Counted from the first letter of the stretch, positions 24,778 to 37,409 are shown. The stretch is DNA of 64,000 nt from Micromonospora kangleipakensis (GCF_004217615.1 NZ_SHLD01000001.1:6944001-7008000), one strand, 5' to 3'. Numbers and translations: made by a program. The notes: generated from the sequence alone by a model not told the origin.

Positions 24778-25716
24778 ATGTCCGACGGGCAGTGGAGCCC
24801 CAGCGCCGGGACCGGCCAGATCGTGGTGTCCGGACTGACCAAGCAGTACAAGAACGTCCGGGCGGTCGACGACCTGTCTTTCACCGTCGAACCGGGGCGG
24901 GTGACCGGCTTCCTCGGCCCGAACGGCGCCGGCAAGACGACCACCCTGCGCATGCTGCTGAACCTGGTCGCCCCGACGGCCGGCACGGCGACCATCGGCG
25001 GCCGGCGGTACGCCGACCTGACCGACCCGCTGCGCTCGGTGGGCGCGGTGCTGGAGGCCTCCAGCGCGCACAAGGGCCGCACCGGGATCAACCACCTGCG
25101 GGTGATCTGCGCGGCGGCGGGACTGCCCCGCGGGCGGGCCGACGAGGCGCTCGCCCTGGTCGGGCTCACCCCGGCCGCGAAGCGCAAGTTCAAGGGCTAC
25201 TCGCTGGGCATGAAGCAGCGGCTCGGCATCGCGGCCGCGATGCTCGGCGACCCGCAGGTGCTGATCCTGGACGAGCCGGCGAACGGCCTCGACCCGGAGG
25301 GCATCCGGTGGATGCGCGGCTTCCTCAAGGGGCTGGCCACCCAGGGCCGGACGGTGCTGGTCTCCAGCCACCTGCTGTCGGAGATGCAGCTGCTCGCCGA
25401 CGACGTGGTGATCATCGCGGCCGGCCGGCTGATCCGGCAGGGGCCGGTGGACCAGGTGATCGGCTCGATGGCGCACGGCGCCCGGGTGCGGGTCCGCACC
25501 CCGCAGGCGGACGAGCTGACCACGGCGCTGCGCGAGCAGGCCGCCACGGTGGAGACCGACGAGCACGGCGCGCTGCTGGTCGCCGGGGTGGACGCGCCCA
25601 CCGTGGGCCGGATCGCCCTGGCCGCCAAGGTGGAGCTGCACGAGCTGACCACCGAACGCCCCGACCTCGAAGGGGTCTTCCTCGAACTGACGGCCGGAAA
25701 GGCGGACATCCGATGA
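24778..25716 (+). CDS. ABC transporter ATP-binding protein (ABC-2 type exporter)
   Basis: The 312-residue ATPase has the Walker A GPNGAGKTTTLRML, a signature variant YSLGMKQRLGIA, the Walker B VLILDEPANGLDPEG and the H-loop SSHLLSEM. The C-terminal 90 residues form the extension found in CcmA/DrrA-like drug or lipid exporters. The ATG at 24778 follows GGAGAGGAGAA. The stop overlaps the permease start (ATGA). Confidence 0.93.
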   Translation: MSDGQWSPSAGTGQIVVSGLTKQYKNVRAVDDLSFTVEPGRVTGFLGPNGAGKTTTLRMLLNLVAPTAGTATIGGRRYADLTDPLRSVGAVLEASSAHKGRTGINHLRVICAAAGLPRGRADEALALVGLTPAAKRKFKGYSLGMKQRLGIAAAMLGDPQVLILDEPANGLDPEGIRWMRGFLKGLATQGRTVLVSSHLLSEMQLLADDVVIIAAGRLIRQGPVDQVIGSMAHGARVRVRTPQADELTTALREQAATVETDEHGALLVAGVDAPTVGRIALAAKVELHELTTERPDLEGVFLELTAGKADIR

Positions 25717-26546
25717 ACCTGGTCCGATCCGAGCTGCTCAAGATCCGTACCACCAACACCTGGTGGCTCTTCGGCATCGGCGCGCTGGTCACCCTGGTGC
25801 TGGCGTTCCTGGTGAACGCGGTGAACGCCGACATCAACCTCTCCGGCGGGCAGGACCTGGAGGGGGTGCCGGCGGAGCAGGCCGAGCAGATCCGGGCCAC
25901 CGCCAACGAGGTCTACCAGGCGGCCAACCTCTTCACCTCGGGGCAGTACTTCGGGCTGCTCTTCGTGCTGCTGCTCGGCATCATCGTGGTGACCAACGAG
26001 TTCTACCACCAGACCGCGACGACGACCTTCCTCACCACCCCGCGGCGGACCATGGTGGTCGCCGCGAAGCTGGTCACGGCCGCGCTGTTCGGCGCGCTCT
26101 TCTGGCTGGTCACCACCCTGCTGACCATCCCGGCGACGCTGATCTACTTCGGCGTCCAGGGTTGGGACCCGCACTTCGGGTCGTCGGACGTGACCCGGGC
26201 GATCCTGCTCAACCTGCTCGCGTACGTGCTCTGGGGGATCTTCGGGGTCGGCTTCGGCGTGCTGATCCGCAGCCAGATCGGCGCGACCATCACGGCCGTG
26301 GTGCTGTACCTGGTCGGCACGACCGCGGCGAACCTGGTCTTCTTCCTGCTCCAGCAGTGGCTGGAGTGGGACTGGATCAGCAAGCTGGCGGTGATCGTCC
26401 CGTCCACCGCGTCGACGCTGATGATCAGCGGCACCGAACTGCCGGGCAACCCGCCGCAGTGGGTGGGCGCCGCGGTGCTCATCGGGTACGCGGTGGTGAC
26501 CGGCGCCATCGGCACCATGATCATGCGCCGGCGGGACATCGCCTGA
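25713..26546 (+). CDS. ABC-2 type transporter permease
   Basis: The 277-residue integral membrane protein has six predicted helices: about 20-40, 90-110, 130-155, 170-195, 205-225 and 250-270. It starts MNLVRSELLKIRTTNTWW, the typical ABC-2 permease N-terminus. It is coupled to the ATPase by ATGA. The exported substrate is unknown. The unit ends at the terminator at 26561-26603. Confidence 0.9.
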   Translation: MNLVRSELLKIRTTNTWWLFGIGALVTLVLAFLVNAVNADINLSGGQDLEGVPAEQAEQIRATANEVYQAANLFTSGQYFGLLFVLLLGIIVVTNEFYHQTATTTFLTTPRRTMVVAAKLVTAALFGALFWLVTTLLTIPATLIYFGVQGWDPHFGSSDVTRAILLNLLAYVLWGIFGVGFGVLIRSQIGATITAVVLYLVGTTAANLVFFLLQQWLEWDWISKLAVIVPSTASTLMISGTELPGNPPQWVGAAVLIGYAVVTGAIGTMIMRRRDIA

Positions 26547-26560
26547 CCCGTACGACGGCG

Positions 26561-26603
26561 ACGGCCCCCGGGCGGTGACGAGAGCTCACCGACCGGGGGC
26601 CGT
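26561..26603 (+). terminator. Stem-loop terminator after the ABC-2 operon
   Basis: ACGGCCCCCGG (26561-26571) pairs with CCGGGGGCCGT (26593-26603). An inner GGTGA/TCACC stem lies inside, 14 bases after the permease stop. Confidence 0.8.
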
Positions 26604-26689
26604 TCGGCTTCTAGCAGGAGCCGACAGGACACGCAGCGTCTGCCGAACTTCTGGCATCTTCTGTGAAACGGGCCACCAGCCGGAGGCGA

Positions 26690-26720
26690 GAATGCCGGCG
26701 GCATTCGTACGGCGTAGCCT
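26690..26720 (+). promoter_or_regulatory. Palindrome overlapping a putative kgd promoter
   Basis: GAATGCCG-G-CGGCATTC (26690-26706) is a perfect 8-bp-arm palindrome. A possible -10, TAGCCT, is at 26715-26720, which would place the palindrome over the -35 region. The resulting leader to the GTG at 26808 would be about 80 nt. Confidence 0.35.
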
Positions 26721-26807
26721 GGGACCCGTCTTCCGTGGGCCGCTATTCCGGCACGGGCGGACACCGCGTGACATTACGAACCCGCGTGAAAGAGGCGATT
26801 ACCGGCC

Positions 26808-30539
<3,732 letters not shown>

Positions 30540-30557
30540 CCTGACCGCACCGCCAGC

Positions 30558-30595
30558 ACCGGGGCAGCGAGCCGTACGACGGCCGCTGCCCCGGT
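30558..30595 (+). terminator. Stem-loop terminator after kgd
   Basis: ACCGGGGCAGCG pairs with CGCTGCCCCGGT. An inner GCCGT/ACGGC stem extends the hairpin to 17 bp with one bulge, 18 bases after the stop. Confidence 0.8.
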
Positions 30596-30629
30596 CGCGT
30601 GGCGGCCCCGTTCCCGAAAGGACACACCG

Positions 30630-30809
30630 ATGTACTTCACCGACCGCGGCATCGAGGAACTGGTCGAGCGCCGAGGCGACGAGCAGGTCAGCCTGGAGTG
30701 GCTGGGCGAGCGCCTGCGCGACTTTGTCGACCTGAACCCGGAGTTCGAGACCCCGATCGAGCGCTTCGCGACCTGGCTCGCCCGCCTCGACGACGAGGAC
30801 GATGAGTGA
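30630..30809 (+). CDS. Conserved 59-residue acidic protein (DUF6104-like)
   Basis: The reading MYFTDRGIEELVERRGDEQV through WLARLDDEDDE is 59 residues, soluble, helical and ends in an acidic tail. GAAAGGA lies about 8 nt before the ATG. I recall near-identical small proteins in Streptomyces annotated DUF6104 next to kgd; their function is unknown. The ATG of an alternative start for the next gene (30802) overlaps its 3' end. Confidence 0.8.
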   Translation: MYFTDRGIEELVERRGDEQVSLEWLGERLRDFVDLNPEFETPIERFATWLARLDDEDDE

Positions 30810-30912
30810 CCGTTTGACGCGGGAGCCCCCGTCGGCGTCCACTGGGAGGGCAGCGTCCCGGTTCCGACGAGGACCGCCGGAGCACACGCCGCCGGACGAC
30901 AGGGAGGCGGAA

Positions 30913-31629
30913 GTGAACCCCGAGACCCGCAAGCCGCCGCAGGACGCGGTGACCGTCCGCCGCCTGCGCCTCGGCATCGGAGCCGTCGGCATCGCGCTGC
31001 CGATCGTGCTGGTGGTCGGTCACCTCGTCGTCACCCGGCGGCTGACCCTCCTCGACTCGCTCAGCGGCTACTACCACACCGGGATGCGGGACATCTTCGT
31101 CGGCGCGCTCTGCGCGATCGGGGTGTTCCTCATCAGTTACCGGTACCGCTGGCCGGACGACGCGCTGAGCACCGTCGCCGGGGCACTGGCGATCGCGGTG
31201 GCCCTCTTCCCCACCACGGTCGGCGCACCGGCCGGCACCACGAGCGGCACCGACCGGACCGTCGGGGTGGTGCACCAGGTCGCCGCCGCGGCCCTCTTCC
31301 TGCTCCTCGCCGTCTTCTGCCTGTTCCTCTTCACCAGGCCGGACCGGGCCGGCGTGCCGCCGTCGCGGTCGGCGAACCGCGTCTACCGCGCCTGCGGCCT
31401 GCTCATCCTGGCCGCGATCGGGCTCGCGCTGGCGAGCACCACGCTGCCCGCGGACGTACGCCACACGCTCAAGCCGGTGCTGTGGTGCGAGACCGTCGCC
31501 GTCTTCGCCTTCGGCGCCGCGTGGGTGGCGAAGAGCGACGCGCTCTTCCGCTCGGCCGACCTCCCGGAGGGACCGCCGGCCGGCGGAGCGTCCGGCCCCG
31601 CCGCCACGCCCGCGGCGGCCCCGTCCTGA
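30913..31629 (+). CDS. Membrane protein of unknown function (DUF998-like)
   Basis: The 238-residue protein has six likely membrane helices (about 20-42, 60-78, 85-105, 115-140, 160-180, 190-208). It contains an SLSGYYHTGMRDIFVGAL motif between the first two, reminiscent of DUF998-type proteins. A Pro/Ala-rich tail follows. The GTG at 30913 has GGGAGG 7 nt upstream. The longer alternative from 30802 begins with a Pro/Arg-rich segment that looks non-coding. No catalytic residues are recognised. Confidence 0.72.
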   Translation: MNPETRKPPQDAVTVRRLRLGIGAVGIALPIVLVVGHLVVTRRLTLLDSLSGYYHTGMRDIFVGALCAIGVFLISYRYRWPDDALSTVAGALAIAVALFPTTVGAPAGTTSGTDRTVGVVHQVAAAALFLLLAVFCLFLFTRPDRAGVPPSRSANRVYRACGLLILAAIGLALASTTLPADVRHTLKPVLWCETVAVFAFGAAWVAKSDALFRSADLPEGPPAGGASGPAATPAAAPS

Positions 31630-31686
31630 CCGACCGGGTCGGCCGGCCCGGGCACAAGGACCCGGGCGCGGGGCACCGCGATCTTG

Positions 31687-31692
31687 TAGCGT
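31687..31692 (+). promoter_or_regulatory. -10 hexamer TAGCGT of pta (leaderless)
   Basis: TAGCGT lies exactly 7 nt before the GTG at 31700. It argues for that codon over the upstream GTG at 31691, which is inside the hexamer. Confidence 0.55.
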
Positions 31693-31699
31693 GGTCCTC

Positions 31700-33772
31700 G
31701 TGGCCCGCAGCGTCTATGTGACCAGCGTGGGGTCCGGCGGGGGGAAGTCGACCATCGCCCTCGGCCTCGCGGAGCTCCTCTCCCGGCAGGTGGAACGGAT
31801 CGGCGCGTTCCGGCCGCTGGTCTCCGGCGCCGGCACCGACCCGATCCTCGCCCTGCTCACCGACCGCTACCGGGTGGACCTCCCGGTCACCGAGCTCTCC
31901 GGCAGCACGTACGCGGAGGCGACGGCGCTGGTCGCGGACGGCCGGCGGGAGGAGTTGATCGCCCGGATCGTGGCCCGCTACCGGGACGTCGAGCGGCGCT
32001 GCCCCGCGCTGGTCGTGGTGGGCAGCGACTTCGCCGACGGGGACGGTGCCGGCCCGCGCGAGCTGGCCTTCAACGCCCGGCTGGCCACCGAGTTCGGCAG
32101 CGTGGTGGTGCCCGTGGTCGACGGCTTCGGGCAGGAGCCGGCGGCGATCGCGGCGGCGGCCCGCGGGGCGTACCACGACCTGGAGGACCTGGGCGCGACG
32201 GTGCTGGCGGTGATCGCCAACCGGGTGCCCGGGTCGATGACGCTCCCCGAGCTGCCCGTCCCCGCGTACGCGATCCCGGAGGTGCCGACCGTGTCGGCGC
32301 CGACGGTGGCCGAGGTGGCGGCGGCCCTCGGCGCCACCCTGCTGGCCGGCGACGACGCCGCGCTCGACCGGGACGTGCTCGACTACGTGGTGGGTGCCGC
32401 GCACGTGCCCACCCTGCTCGACCACCTGACCGACGGCGCGCTGGTGATCACCCCGGGCGACCGGGCCGACCTGCTGGTCGCGGCGAGCGCCGCGCACGTG
32501 GCCGGTCAGGTCTCGCTCGCCGGGCTGGTGCTCACCCTCGGCGAGCAGCCCGACCCGCGGGCGATGCGGCTGGTCGAGGGGCTGAACACCGGGCTCGCGG
32601 TGCTCTCGGTACCCAGCGACAGCTACGACACGGTCGCCGCGTCCAGCCGGATCGAGGGCCGTCCCAGCGTCGACAACCCGCGCAAGGTGGAGGCCGCGCT
32701 CGGCGCGTTCGAGCGCTGCGTGGACACCGTCGACCTGGCCCGCCGGCTGCGGGTCAGCCGCTCCGAGCGGGTCACCCCGCTGATGTTCGAGAACGACCTG
32801 CTCGACCGGGCCCGGGCGAACCCGCGCCGGCTGGTGCTGCCGGAGGGCGCCGAGGAGCGGATCCTGCGCGCGGCGGAGATCCTGCTGCGCCGGGGCGTCG
32901 CCCACCTGACCCTGCTCGGCCGCCCCGACGAGATCGCCCGGCGCACCCGGGAGCTGGGTGTCGACATCGGCGACGCCGAAGTGGTCGACCCGGTCGCCAG
33001 CGGCTGGCGGGACGAGTTCGCCGTCGAGTACGCGAAGCTCCGCGCGCACCGGGGTGTCACCGTCGAGCTGGCCCACGACATCGTGGCGCAGCCCAACTAC
33101 TTCGGCACCATGATGGTGCAGACCGGCCACGCCGACGGCATGGTCTCCGGGGCCACCCACACCACCGCCGCCACCATCCGCCCGGCCTTCGAGATCATCC
33201 GTACCGTGCCGGGCGTCTCGGTCGCCTCCAGCGTCTTCTTCATGCTGCTCGCCGACCGGGTGCTGGTCTACGGCGACTGCGCGGTCAACCGCGACCCCGA
33301 CGCCGCCCAGCTCGCCGACATCGCCATCTCCTCGGCCGACACCGCGGCCCGGTTCGGCATCGAACCCCGGGTGGCGATGCTGTCGTACTCGACCGGCAGC
33401 TCGGGCGCCGGTGCCGACGTGGAGAAGGTCGCGGCGGCCACCAAGCTGGTCCACGAGCGCCGGCCGGAGCTGCTGGTGGACGGTCCGATCCAGTACGACG
33501 CGGCGATCGACCCGCAGGTCGCGGCCACGAAGCTGCCGGACAGCCCGGTGGCCGGGCGGGCCACGGTCTTCATCTTCCCGGACCTGAACACCGGCAACAA
33601 CACGTACAAGGCGGTGCAGCGCTCGGCCGGCGCGGTGGCGGTCGGCCCGGTGATGCAGGGCCTGCGCCGGCCGGTCAACGACCTGTCCCGGGGTGCCACC
33701 GTCCCGGACATCGTCAACACCGTCGCCATCACCGCCATCCAGGCCGCCGCGTCGTCGGAGGAGGTCGCGTGA
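31700..33772 (+). CDS. pta: Phosphate acetyltransferase (long form with P-loop N-terminal domain)
   Basis: The 690-residue enzyme interconverts acetyl-CoA and acetyl phosphate. The N-terminal dethiobiotin-synthetase-like domain has a P-loop (TSVGSGGGKSTIALGL). A DRTGG-like middle region occupies about residues 210-320. The C-terminal PTA_PTB catalytic domain (about 360-685) contains LPEGAEERILRAAE, GMVSGATHTTAATIRP and FPDLNTGNNTYKA. The GTG at 31700 is chosen from the leaderless promoter signature. The stop overlaps the ackA start (GTGA), so the two form the acetate overflow/assimilation operon. Confidence 0.94.
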   Translation: MARSVYVTSVGSGGGKSTIALGLAELLSRQVERIGAFRPLVSGAGTDPILALLTDRYRVDLPVTELSGSTYAEATALVADGRREELIARIVARYRDVERRCPALVVVGSDFADGDGAGPRELAFNARLATEFGSVVVPVVDGFGQEPAAIAAAARGAYHDLEDLGATVLAVIANRVPGSMTLPELPVPAYAIPEVPTVSAPTVAEVAAALGATLLAGDDAALDRDVLDYVVGAAHVPTLLDHLTDGALVITPGDRADLLVAASAAHVAGQVSLAGLVLTLGEQPDPRAMRLVEGLNTGLAVLSVPSDSYDTVAASSRIEGRPSVDNPRKVEAALGAFERCVDTVDLARRLRVSRSERVTPLMFENDLLDRARANPRRLVLPEGAEERILRAAEILLRRGVAHLTLLGRPDEIARRTRELGVDIGDAEVVDPVASGWRDEFAVEYAKLRAHRGVTVELAHDIVAQPNYFGTMMVQTGHADGMVSGATHTTAATIRPAFEIIRTVPGVSVASSVFFMLLADRVLVYGDCAVNRDPDAAQLADIAISSADTAARFGIEPRVAMLSYSTGSSGAGADVEKVAAATKLVHERRPELLVDGPIQYDAAIDPQVAATKLPDSPVAGRATVFIFPDLNTGNNTYKAVQRSAGAVAVGPVMQGLRRPVNDLSRGATVPDIVNTVAITAIQAAASSEEVA

Positions 33773-34890
33773 CCGACCGGGTGCTCGTCCTCAACTGTGG
33801 GTCCTCGTCAGTGAAGTTCCGGCTGTACGACGGCGAGTCCGTGGCCGACAAGGGCACGGTCGAGCGGGTCGGCGAGCCGGGTGGCGGGCCGGCCGACCAC
33901 GAGAGCGCCGTCCGGGAGATCCTCGACCGGCTGGACCTGACCGGGCTGACCGCGGTCGGGCACCGGGTGGTGCACGGCGGACGCCGGTTCAGCGAGCCGG
34001 TGCTGATCGACGACGCGGTCATCGCCGCGATCGAGGACCTCGTCCCGCTCGCCCCGCTGCACAACCCCGCCAACCTGGCCGGCATCCGGGTGACCCGTGA
34101 GTCGCTGCCGGACGTCCCGCAGGTCGCCGTCTTCGACACCGCGTTCCACCACACCCTGCCGGAGGCCGCCGCCACCTACGCCATCGACCGGGACACCGCC
34201 CAGCGGTGCGGCATCCGGCGGTACGGCTTCCACGGGACCTCGCACGCGTACGTCTCCCGGCACACCGCCGAGCTGCTCGACCGGCCGTACGAGGAAGTCA
34301 ACGTCATCACCCTGCACCTGGGCAACGGGGCCAGCGCCTGCGCGGTCCAGGGTGGACGGAGCGTGGCCACCTCGATGGGGATGTCACCGCTGGAGGGCCT
34401 GGTGATGGGCACCCGCAGCGGTGACCTCGACCCGACGGTGATCTTCCACCTGCGCCGGGAGGGCGGGATGGCCGTCGACGAGATCGACGACCTGCTCAAC
34501 CACCGCAGCGGCCTGCTCGGCCTGACCGGGGTCAACGACATGCGCGAGGTGCTGGCCCGCCGGGACGCCGGGGACGCCGCCGCCGCGCTCGCCTTCGACG
34601 TCTATTGCCGGCGGATCACCGGGTACGTCGGCGGGTACTACGCGCTGCTCGGGCGGGTCGACGCAATCACCTTCACCGCCGGCGTGGGCGAGCACGCCGC
34701 ACCGGTCCGCGCCGCCACGCTGGCCGGGCTGGACCGGCTCGGCATCACCGTGGACCCCGCGCGCAACGAGGGCAGCGGCGACCGGGTGATCTCACCGGAC
34801 GGGGCCGAGGTGACGGTCTGCGTCATCAGCACCGACGAGGAACGGGAGATCGCCCGGGAGACCCGGGCCGTGGTCGCCGCCCGCGACTGA
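33769..34890 (+). CDS. ackA: Acetate kinase
   Basis: The 373-residue ASKHA-fold kinase converts acetyl phosphate and ADP to acetate and ATP. It shows VLNCGSSSVKF at the N-terminus, GHRVVHGG, the active-site FDTAFHHTLP and FHGTSHAYVS. The phosphate loop HLGNGASACAV, MGTRSGDLDP and FTAGVGEHAAPVR are also present. The GTG start overlaps the pta stop codon. It is slightly shorter than the usual 395-400 residues. Confidence 0.95.
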   Translation: MTDRVLVLNCGSSSVKFRLYDGESVADKGTVERVGEPGGGPADHESAVREILDRLDLTGLTAVGHRVVHGGRRFSEPVLIDDAVIAAIEDLVPLAPLHNPANLAGIRVTRESLPDVPQVAVFDTAFHHTLPEAAATYAIDRDTAQRCGIRRYGFHGTSHAYVSRHTAELLDRPYEEVNVITLHLGNGASACAVQGGRSVATSMGMSPLEGLVMGTRSGDLDPTVIFHLRREGGMAVDEIDDLLNHRSGLLGLTGVNDMREVLARRDAGDAAAALAFDVYCRRITGYVGGYYALLGRVDAITFTAGVGEHAAPVRAATLAGLDRLGITVDPARNEGSGDRVISPDGAEVTVCVISTDEEREIARETRAVVAARD

Positions 34891-35076
34891 GCCGCCGCCG
34901 CACGTCGGGTCGGACGGCGTCGGCTGCGGGCGGTGCGGCGGCGCTGCCGCAGGCGCGACCGACCGCCCCGGCGCGGCCGGTCCGGCCGGGGACCACCAGG
35001 AGGACGAGCAGGCCGCCGAGGGCGGACACCCAGCGGATCCGGCGCCGCTGCGGTGGGACCTCCCCGTCCGGCGCGG

Positions 35077-35247
35077 TCAGCTCAGCGCCAGCCAGGCGAC
35101 GACGGCGACCAGCAACACCACGACCACGCCGCCGACGATCAGCGGCAGGCGGGACGGGGCGGCGGCCGGCGCGGCCGACTCGGGCGCGTGGGCGAAGGCC
35201 CGGAACTGCTCGGTGTTACCGCTGGGGTCGGTGTAGTTCTCAGCCAT
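35077..35247 (-). CDS. 56-residue tail-anchored membrane peptide
   Basis: The peptide has a polar N-terminus (MAENYTDPSGNTEQFRAFAH), an Ala/Pro linker and one C-terminal membrane helix (LPLIVGGVVVVLLVAVVAWL). The pattern is that of a tail-anchored protein with a cytoplasmic domain. A TAGGGT hexamer lies 7 nt before the ATG, so it is probably transcribed leaderless. I do not recognise a named family. It is convergent with ackA, and the 186-base gap on that side holds only a weak GCCGCCGCAC/GTGCGGCGGC stem. Confidence 0.6.
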   Translation of the reverse strand: MAENYTDPSGNTEQFRAFAHAPESAAPAAAPSRLPLIVGGVVVVLLVAVVAWLALS

Positions 35248-35254
35248 GCCGGTG

Positions 35255-35260
35255 ACCCTA
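35255..35260 (-). promoter_or_regulatory. -10 hexamer TAGGGT of the tail-anchored peptide gene (leaderless)
   Basis: TAGGGT on the minus strand lies exactly 7 nt before the ATG at 35247. Confidence 0.5.
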
Positions 35261-35393
35261 GCGAAGCCCGTCGAACCCCTGCCGTCCCCGTCAGGGCGCG
35301 CCGGGCAGGACGGTCCGGCCGGCGGAACCGGACCGACCGGGTGGCGACGGCACCGGGTACGGACGGCGGGGCCAGGCCGGCTGCTCGGCCGCC

Positions 35394-35399
35394 TACCGT
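35394..35399 (+). promoter_or_regulatory. -10 hexamer TACCGT of the first lipoprotein hydrolase gene (leaderless)
   Basis: TACCGT lies 6 nt before the GTG at 35406. A downstream in-frame ATG at 35424 is the alternative start. Confidence 0.45.
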
Positions 35400-35405
35400 G
35401 AGGGG

Positions 35406-36344
35406 GTGGGGGCGCAGCGGTGGATGGCCGTGCTGATGACGGCGCTGCTGGCCGGCTGCGGCCCGGCCACCGCCGCGACCAGCGGGACCGCGCCACCGGC
35501 CCGGCACGCCCCGGCCCGCAGCTGGCCCGTCGGGGTACGGCAGCTGACCCTCGACCCGGACGGCCCGCGACCGCTCCCGCTCACCATCTGGTACCCCGCC
35601 GCCCCCGACCCGGCCCCGTCGGACGTCCGGGTCGCCACGCCGGTGGCTGACGCGCCGGTCGCGGCGGGACGCTTCCCGGTCGTCGTCTACAGCCACGGGC
35701 TGCGCAGCCTCCCCGAGCTGCACGCCCCGCTGACCACCCGGTGGGCCGCCGCCGGCTTCGTGGTGGCCGCCCCCACCTACCCGCGCACGAACCTGCGGGC
35801 GGCCGACTTCACCCGGGCCGACGTGCGCAACCAGCCCGCCGACGGGTGGCGGCTGATCGGCCGCCTGGTGCGCCTCGACGCCCGTCGGGGCGACCCGCTC
35901 GCCGGGCACCTGGCGGTCGAGCGGATCGCCGCGGCCGGTCATTCGGCGGGCGGCTTCACCACGGCCGGCATGTTCACCTCCGGCCACTCGGCGCGGCTGC
36001 GCTCCGGCATCGTGCTCGCCGGCGGGGGCCTGGCCGGCAGCTTCGCCGGCCCGCCGGCACCCCTGCTCTTCGTGCACGGCGGTGCCGACCCGATCGTCCC
36101 CGAGTCGGTCGGCCGCGCCGCGTACGCCCGCACGACCGGCCCGGCGGCCTTCCTCAGCCTGCCCGGCCAGGGCCACGGCGAATACCTCTCCCCCGGCCAC
36201 CCCGGCTTCGCCCAGGTCCTCGCCACCACCACCGACTTCCTCCGCTGGACCCTCTACGACGACCCGACCGCCCTGCACCGCCTCCCCACCGACGCCCACC
36301 ACCCCACCATCACCGCCCTCACCACCCGCTCCCTTCCCCACTAG
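35406..36344 (+). CDS. Alpha/beta-hydrolase lipoprotein (paralogue 1)
   Basis: The 312-residue secreted lipoprotein has a signal peptide with lipobox LLAGC. The alpha/beta-hydrolase domain shows SHGLRS (oxyanion region), the nucleophile elbow AAAGHSAGGFTT, the acid in VHGGADPIVP and the His in GQGHGEY. This resembles PAF-acetylhydrolase/dienelactone hydrolase-like esterases. The GTG at 35406 is supported by the leaderless hexamer. The next gene is a clear paralogue sharing GVRQL, LTxWYPA and FLRWTLY segments. Substrate unknown; probably an extracytoplasmic esterase. Confidence 0.83.
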   Translation: MGAQRWMAVLMTALLAGCGPATAATSGTAPPARHAPARSWPVGVRQLTLDPDGPRPLPLTIWYPAAPDPAPSDVRVATPVADAPVAAGRFPVVVYSHGLRSLPELHAPLTTRWAAAGFVVAAPTYPRTNLRAADFTRADVRNQPADGWRLIGRLVRLDARRGDPLAGHLAVERIAAAGHSAGGFTTAGMFTSGHSARLRSGIVLAGGGLAGSFAGPPAPLLFVHGGADPIVPESVGRAAYARTTGPAAFLSLPGQGHGEYLSPGHPGFAQVLATTTDFLRWTLYDDPTALHRLPTDAHHPTITALTTRSLPH

Positions 36345-36406
36345 CGCCCCGGGGCGATCCGGTCACGCTCCGTTCGATGTCGGACCGGCGGCCCGGCGCC
36401 GCGAGG

Positions 36407-36412
36407 CACAAT
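36407..36412 (+). promoter_or_regulatory. -10 hexamer CACAAT of the second lipoprotein hydrolase gene (leaderless)
   Basis: CACAAT lies exactly 7 nt before the ATG at 36420. The second paralogue therefore probably has its own promoter. Confidence 0.5.
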
Positions 36413-36419
36413 CGTCTTC

Positions 36420-37385
36420 ATGTCCCGTCGCCGTACCTCCACCCTGGTCGCCGCCGCCCTGCTCACCGTGGGCCTGGCCGGCTGCTCGGGCGGTGCCGCG
36501 CCGACCGTGCGCAGCGCCCCGACCCCGCCGCCGAAGGCGACCGCCCCCACGCCCCGGGTACCCGCCGGGCACGCCCCCACCCAGGCCTTCGCGGTGGGCG
36601 TACGGCAGCTGAAGTTGAACCGCGACGGCGACCGGTCCCTGCCGGTGACCCTCTGGTACCCGGCCCGGGGCGCGGCCGGCGGCACGCCGGAGCGCTCGGC
36701 GCCGGCGGCGACCGGCCGGTTCCCGGTGGTGATGTTCAGCCACGGCCTGGGCGCCCGCCCGGAGGACTACCAGCTGCTGCTGAGCCGCTGGGCGGCGGCG
36801 GGCTTCGTGGTCGCCGCGCCGCGGTTCCCGCACACCGGAACGGGCGGCGACGGCAACGTGCTCGACGTGCTCAACCAGCCGGCCGACGTGTCGTACGCGC
36901 TGACCCAGGTGCTCGCCCTCGACGCGAAGGCCGGTGATCCGCTGCGCGGCCGGCTGGACGCCGAGCGGGTGGCCGCGGCCGGGCACAGCGCGGGCGGGGT
37001 GACCACGATCGGGCTCTTCACCGCCGGCCGGGACGAGCGGCTGGACGCCGGCATCGTCTTCGCCGGTACGGCGCTCGGGGTCGGCACCGCCTTCGCCGGC
37101 GCCGCCGCGCCGCAGCTCTTCGTGCACGGCGAGGCCGACGAGGTGGTGAACTACGCCGCCGGCAAGGCGGTCTACGACGCGGTGCCCTGGCCGAAGGCCA
37201 TGCTCAGCCTGCCGAACGGCGACCACGGCCGGGCCCTGCTCACCGACGGCAAGGCGCTGCGGGTGGTCTCCGACACCACCGTCGAGTTCCTCCGCTGGAC
37301 CCTCTACGGCGACGCGAAGGCCAAGGACCGCCTCCCCGCCGACGCCACCCGCGGCGACCTGGCCACCCTCGACGACCACCTCTGA
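36420..37385 (+). CDS. Alpha/beta-hydrolase lipoprotein (paralogue 2)
   Basis: The 321-residue protein has a twin-basic start (MSRRRTS) and signal peptide ending in lipobox GLAGC. A Pro/Thr-rich linker leads to an alpha/beta-hydrolase domain with FSHGLGA, nucleophile AAAGHSAGGVTT, the acid in VHGEADEVV and the His in NGDHGRAL. Sequence and gene order show a tandem duplication with the preceding gene. It would act on an ester substrate outside the membrane. Confidence 0.84.
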   Translation: MSRRRTSTLVAAALLTVGLAGCSGGAAPTVRSAPTPPPKATAPTPRVPAGHAPTQAFAVGVRQLKLNRDGDRSLPVTLWYPARGAAGGTPERSAPAATGRFPVVMFSHGLGARPEDYQLLLSRWAAAGFVVAAPRFPHTGTGGDGNVLDVLNQPADVSYALTQVLALDAKAGDPLRGRLDAERVAAAGHSAGGVTTIGLFTAGRDERLDAGIVFAGTALGVGTAFAGAAAPQLFVHGEADEVVNYAAGKAVYDAVPWPKAMLSLPNGDHGRALLTDGKALRVVSDTTVEFLRWTLYGDAKAKDRLPADATRGDLATLDDHL

Positions 37386-37409
37386 CCGGCCGCCGAGGGC
37401 ACCGGCGGG

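Noticed and set aside
34891..34950. GCCGCCGCAC/GTGCGGCGGC stem as ackA terminator
   Set aside because: The loop is about 30 nt and the region is uniformly GC-rich, so the pairing is not distinctive enough to list.
34826..35029. Short minus-strand ORF with a hydrophobic start (MSALGGLLVLLVVPG)
   Set aside because: It overlaps the ackA 3' end, has no ribosome-binding site or leaderless hexamer, and its remainder is Arg/Pro-rich noise.
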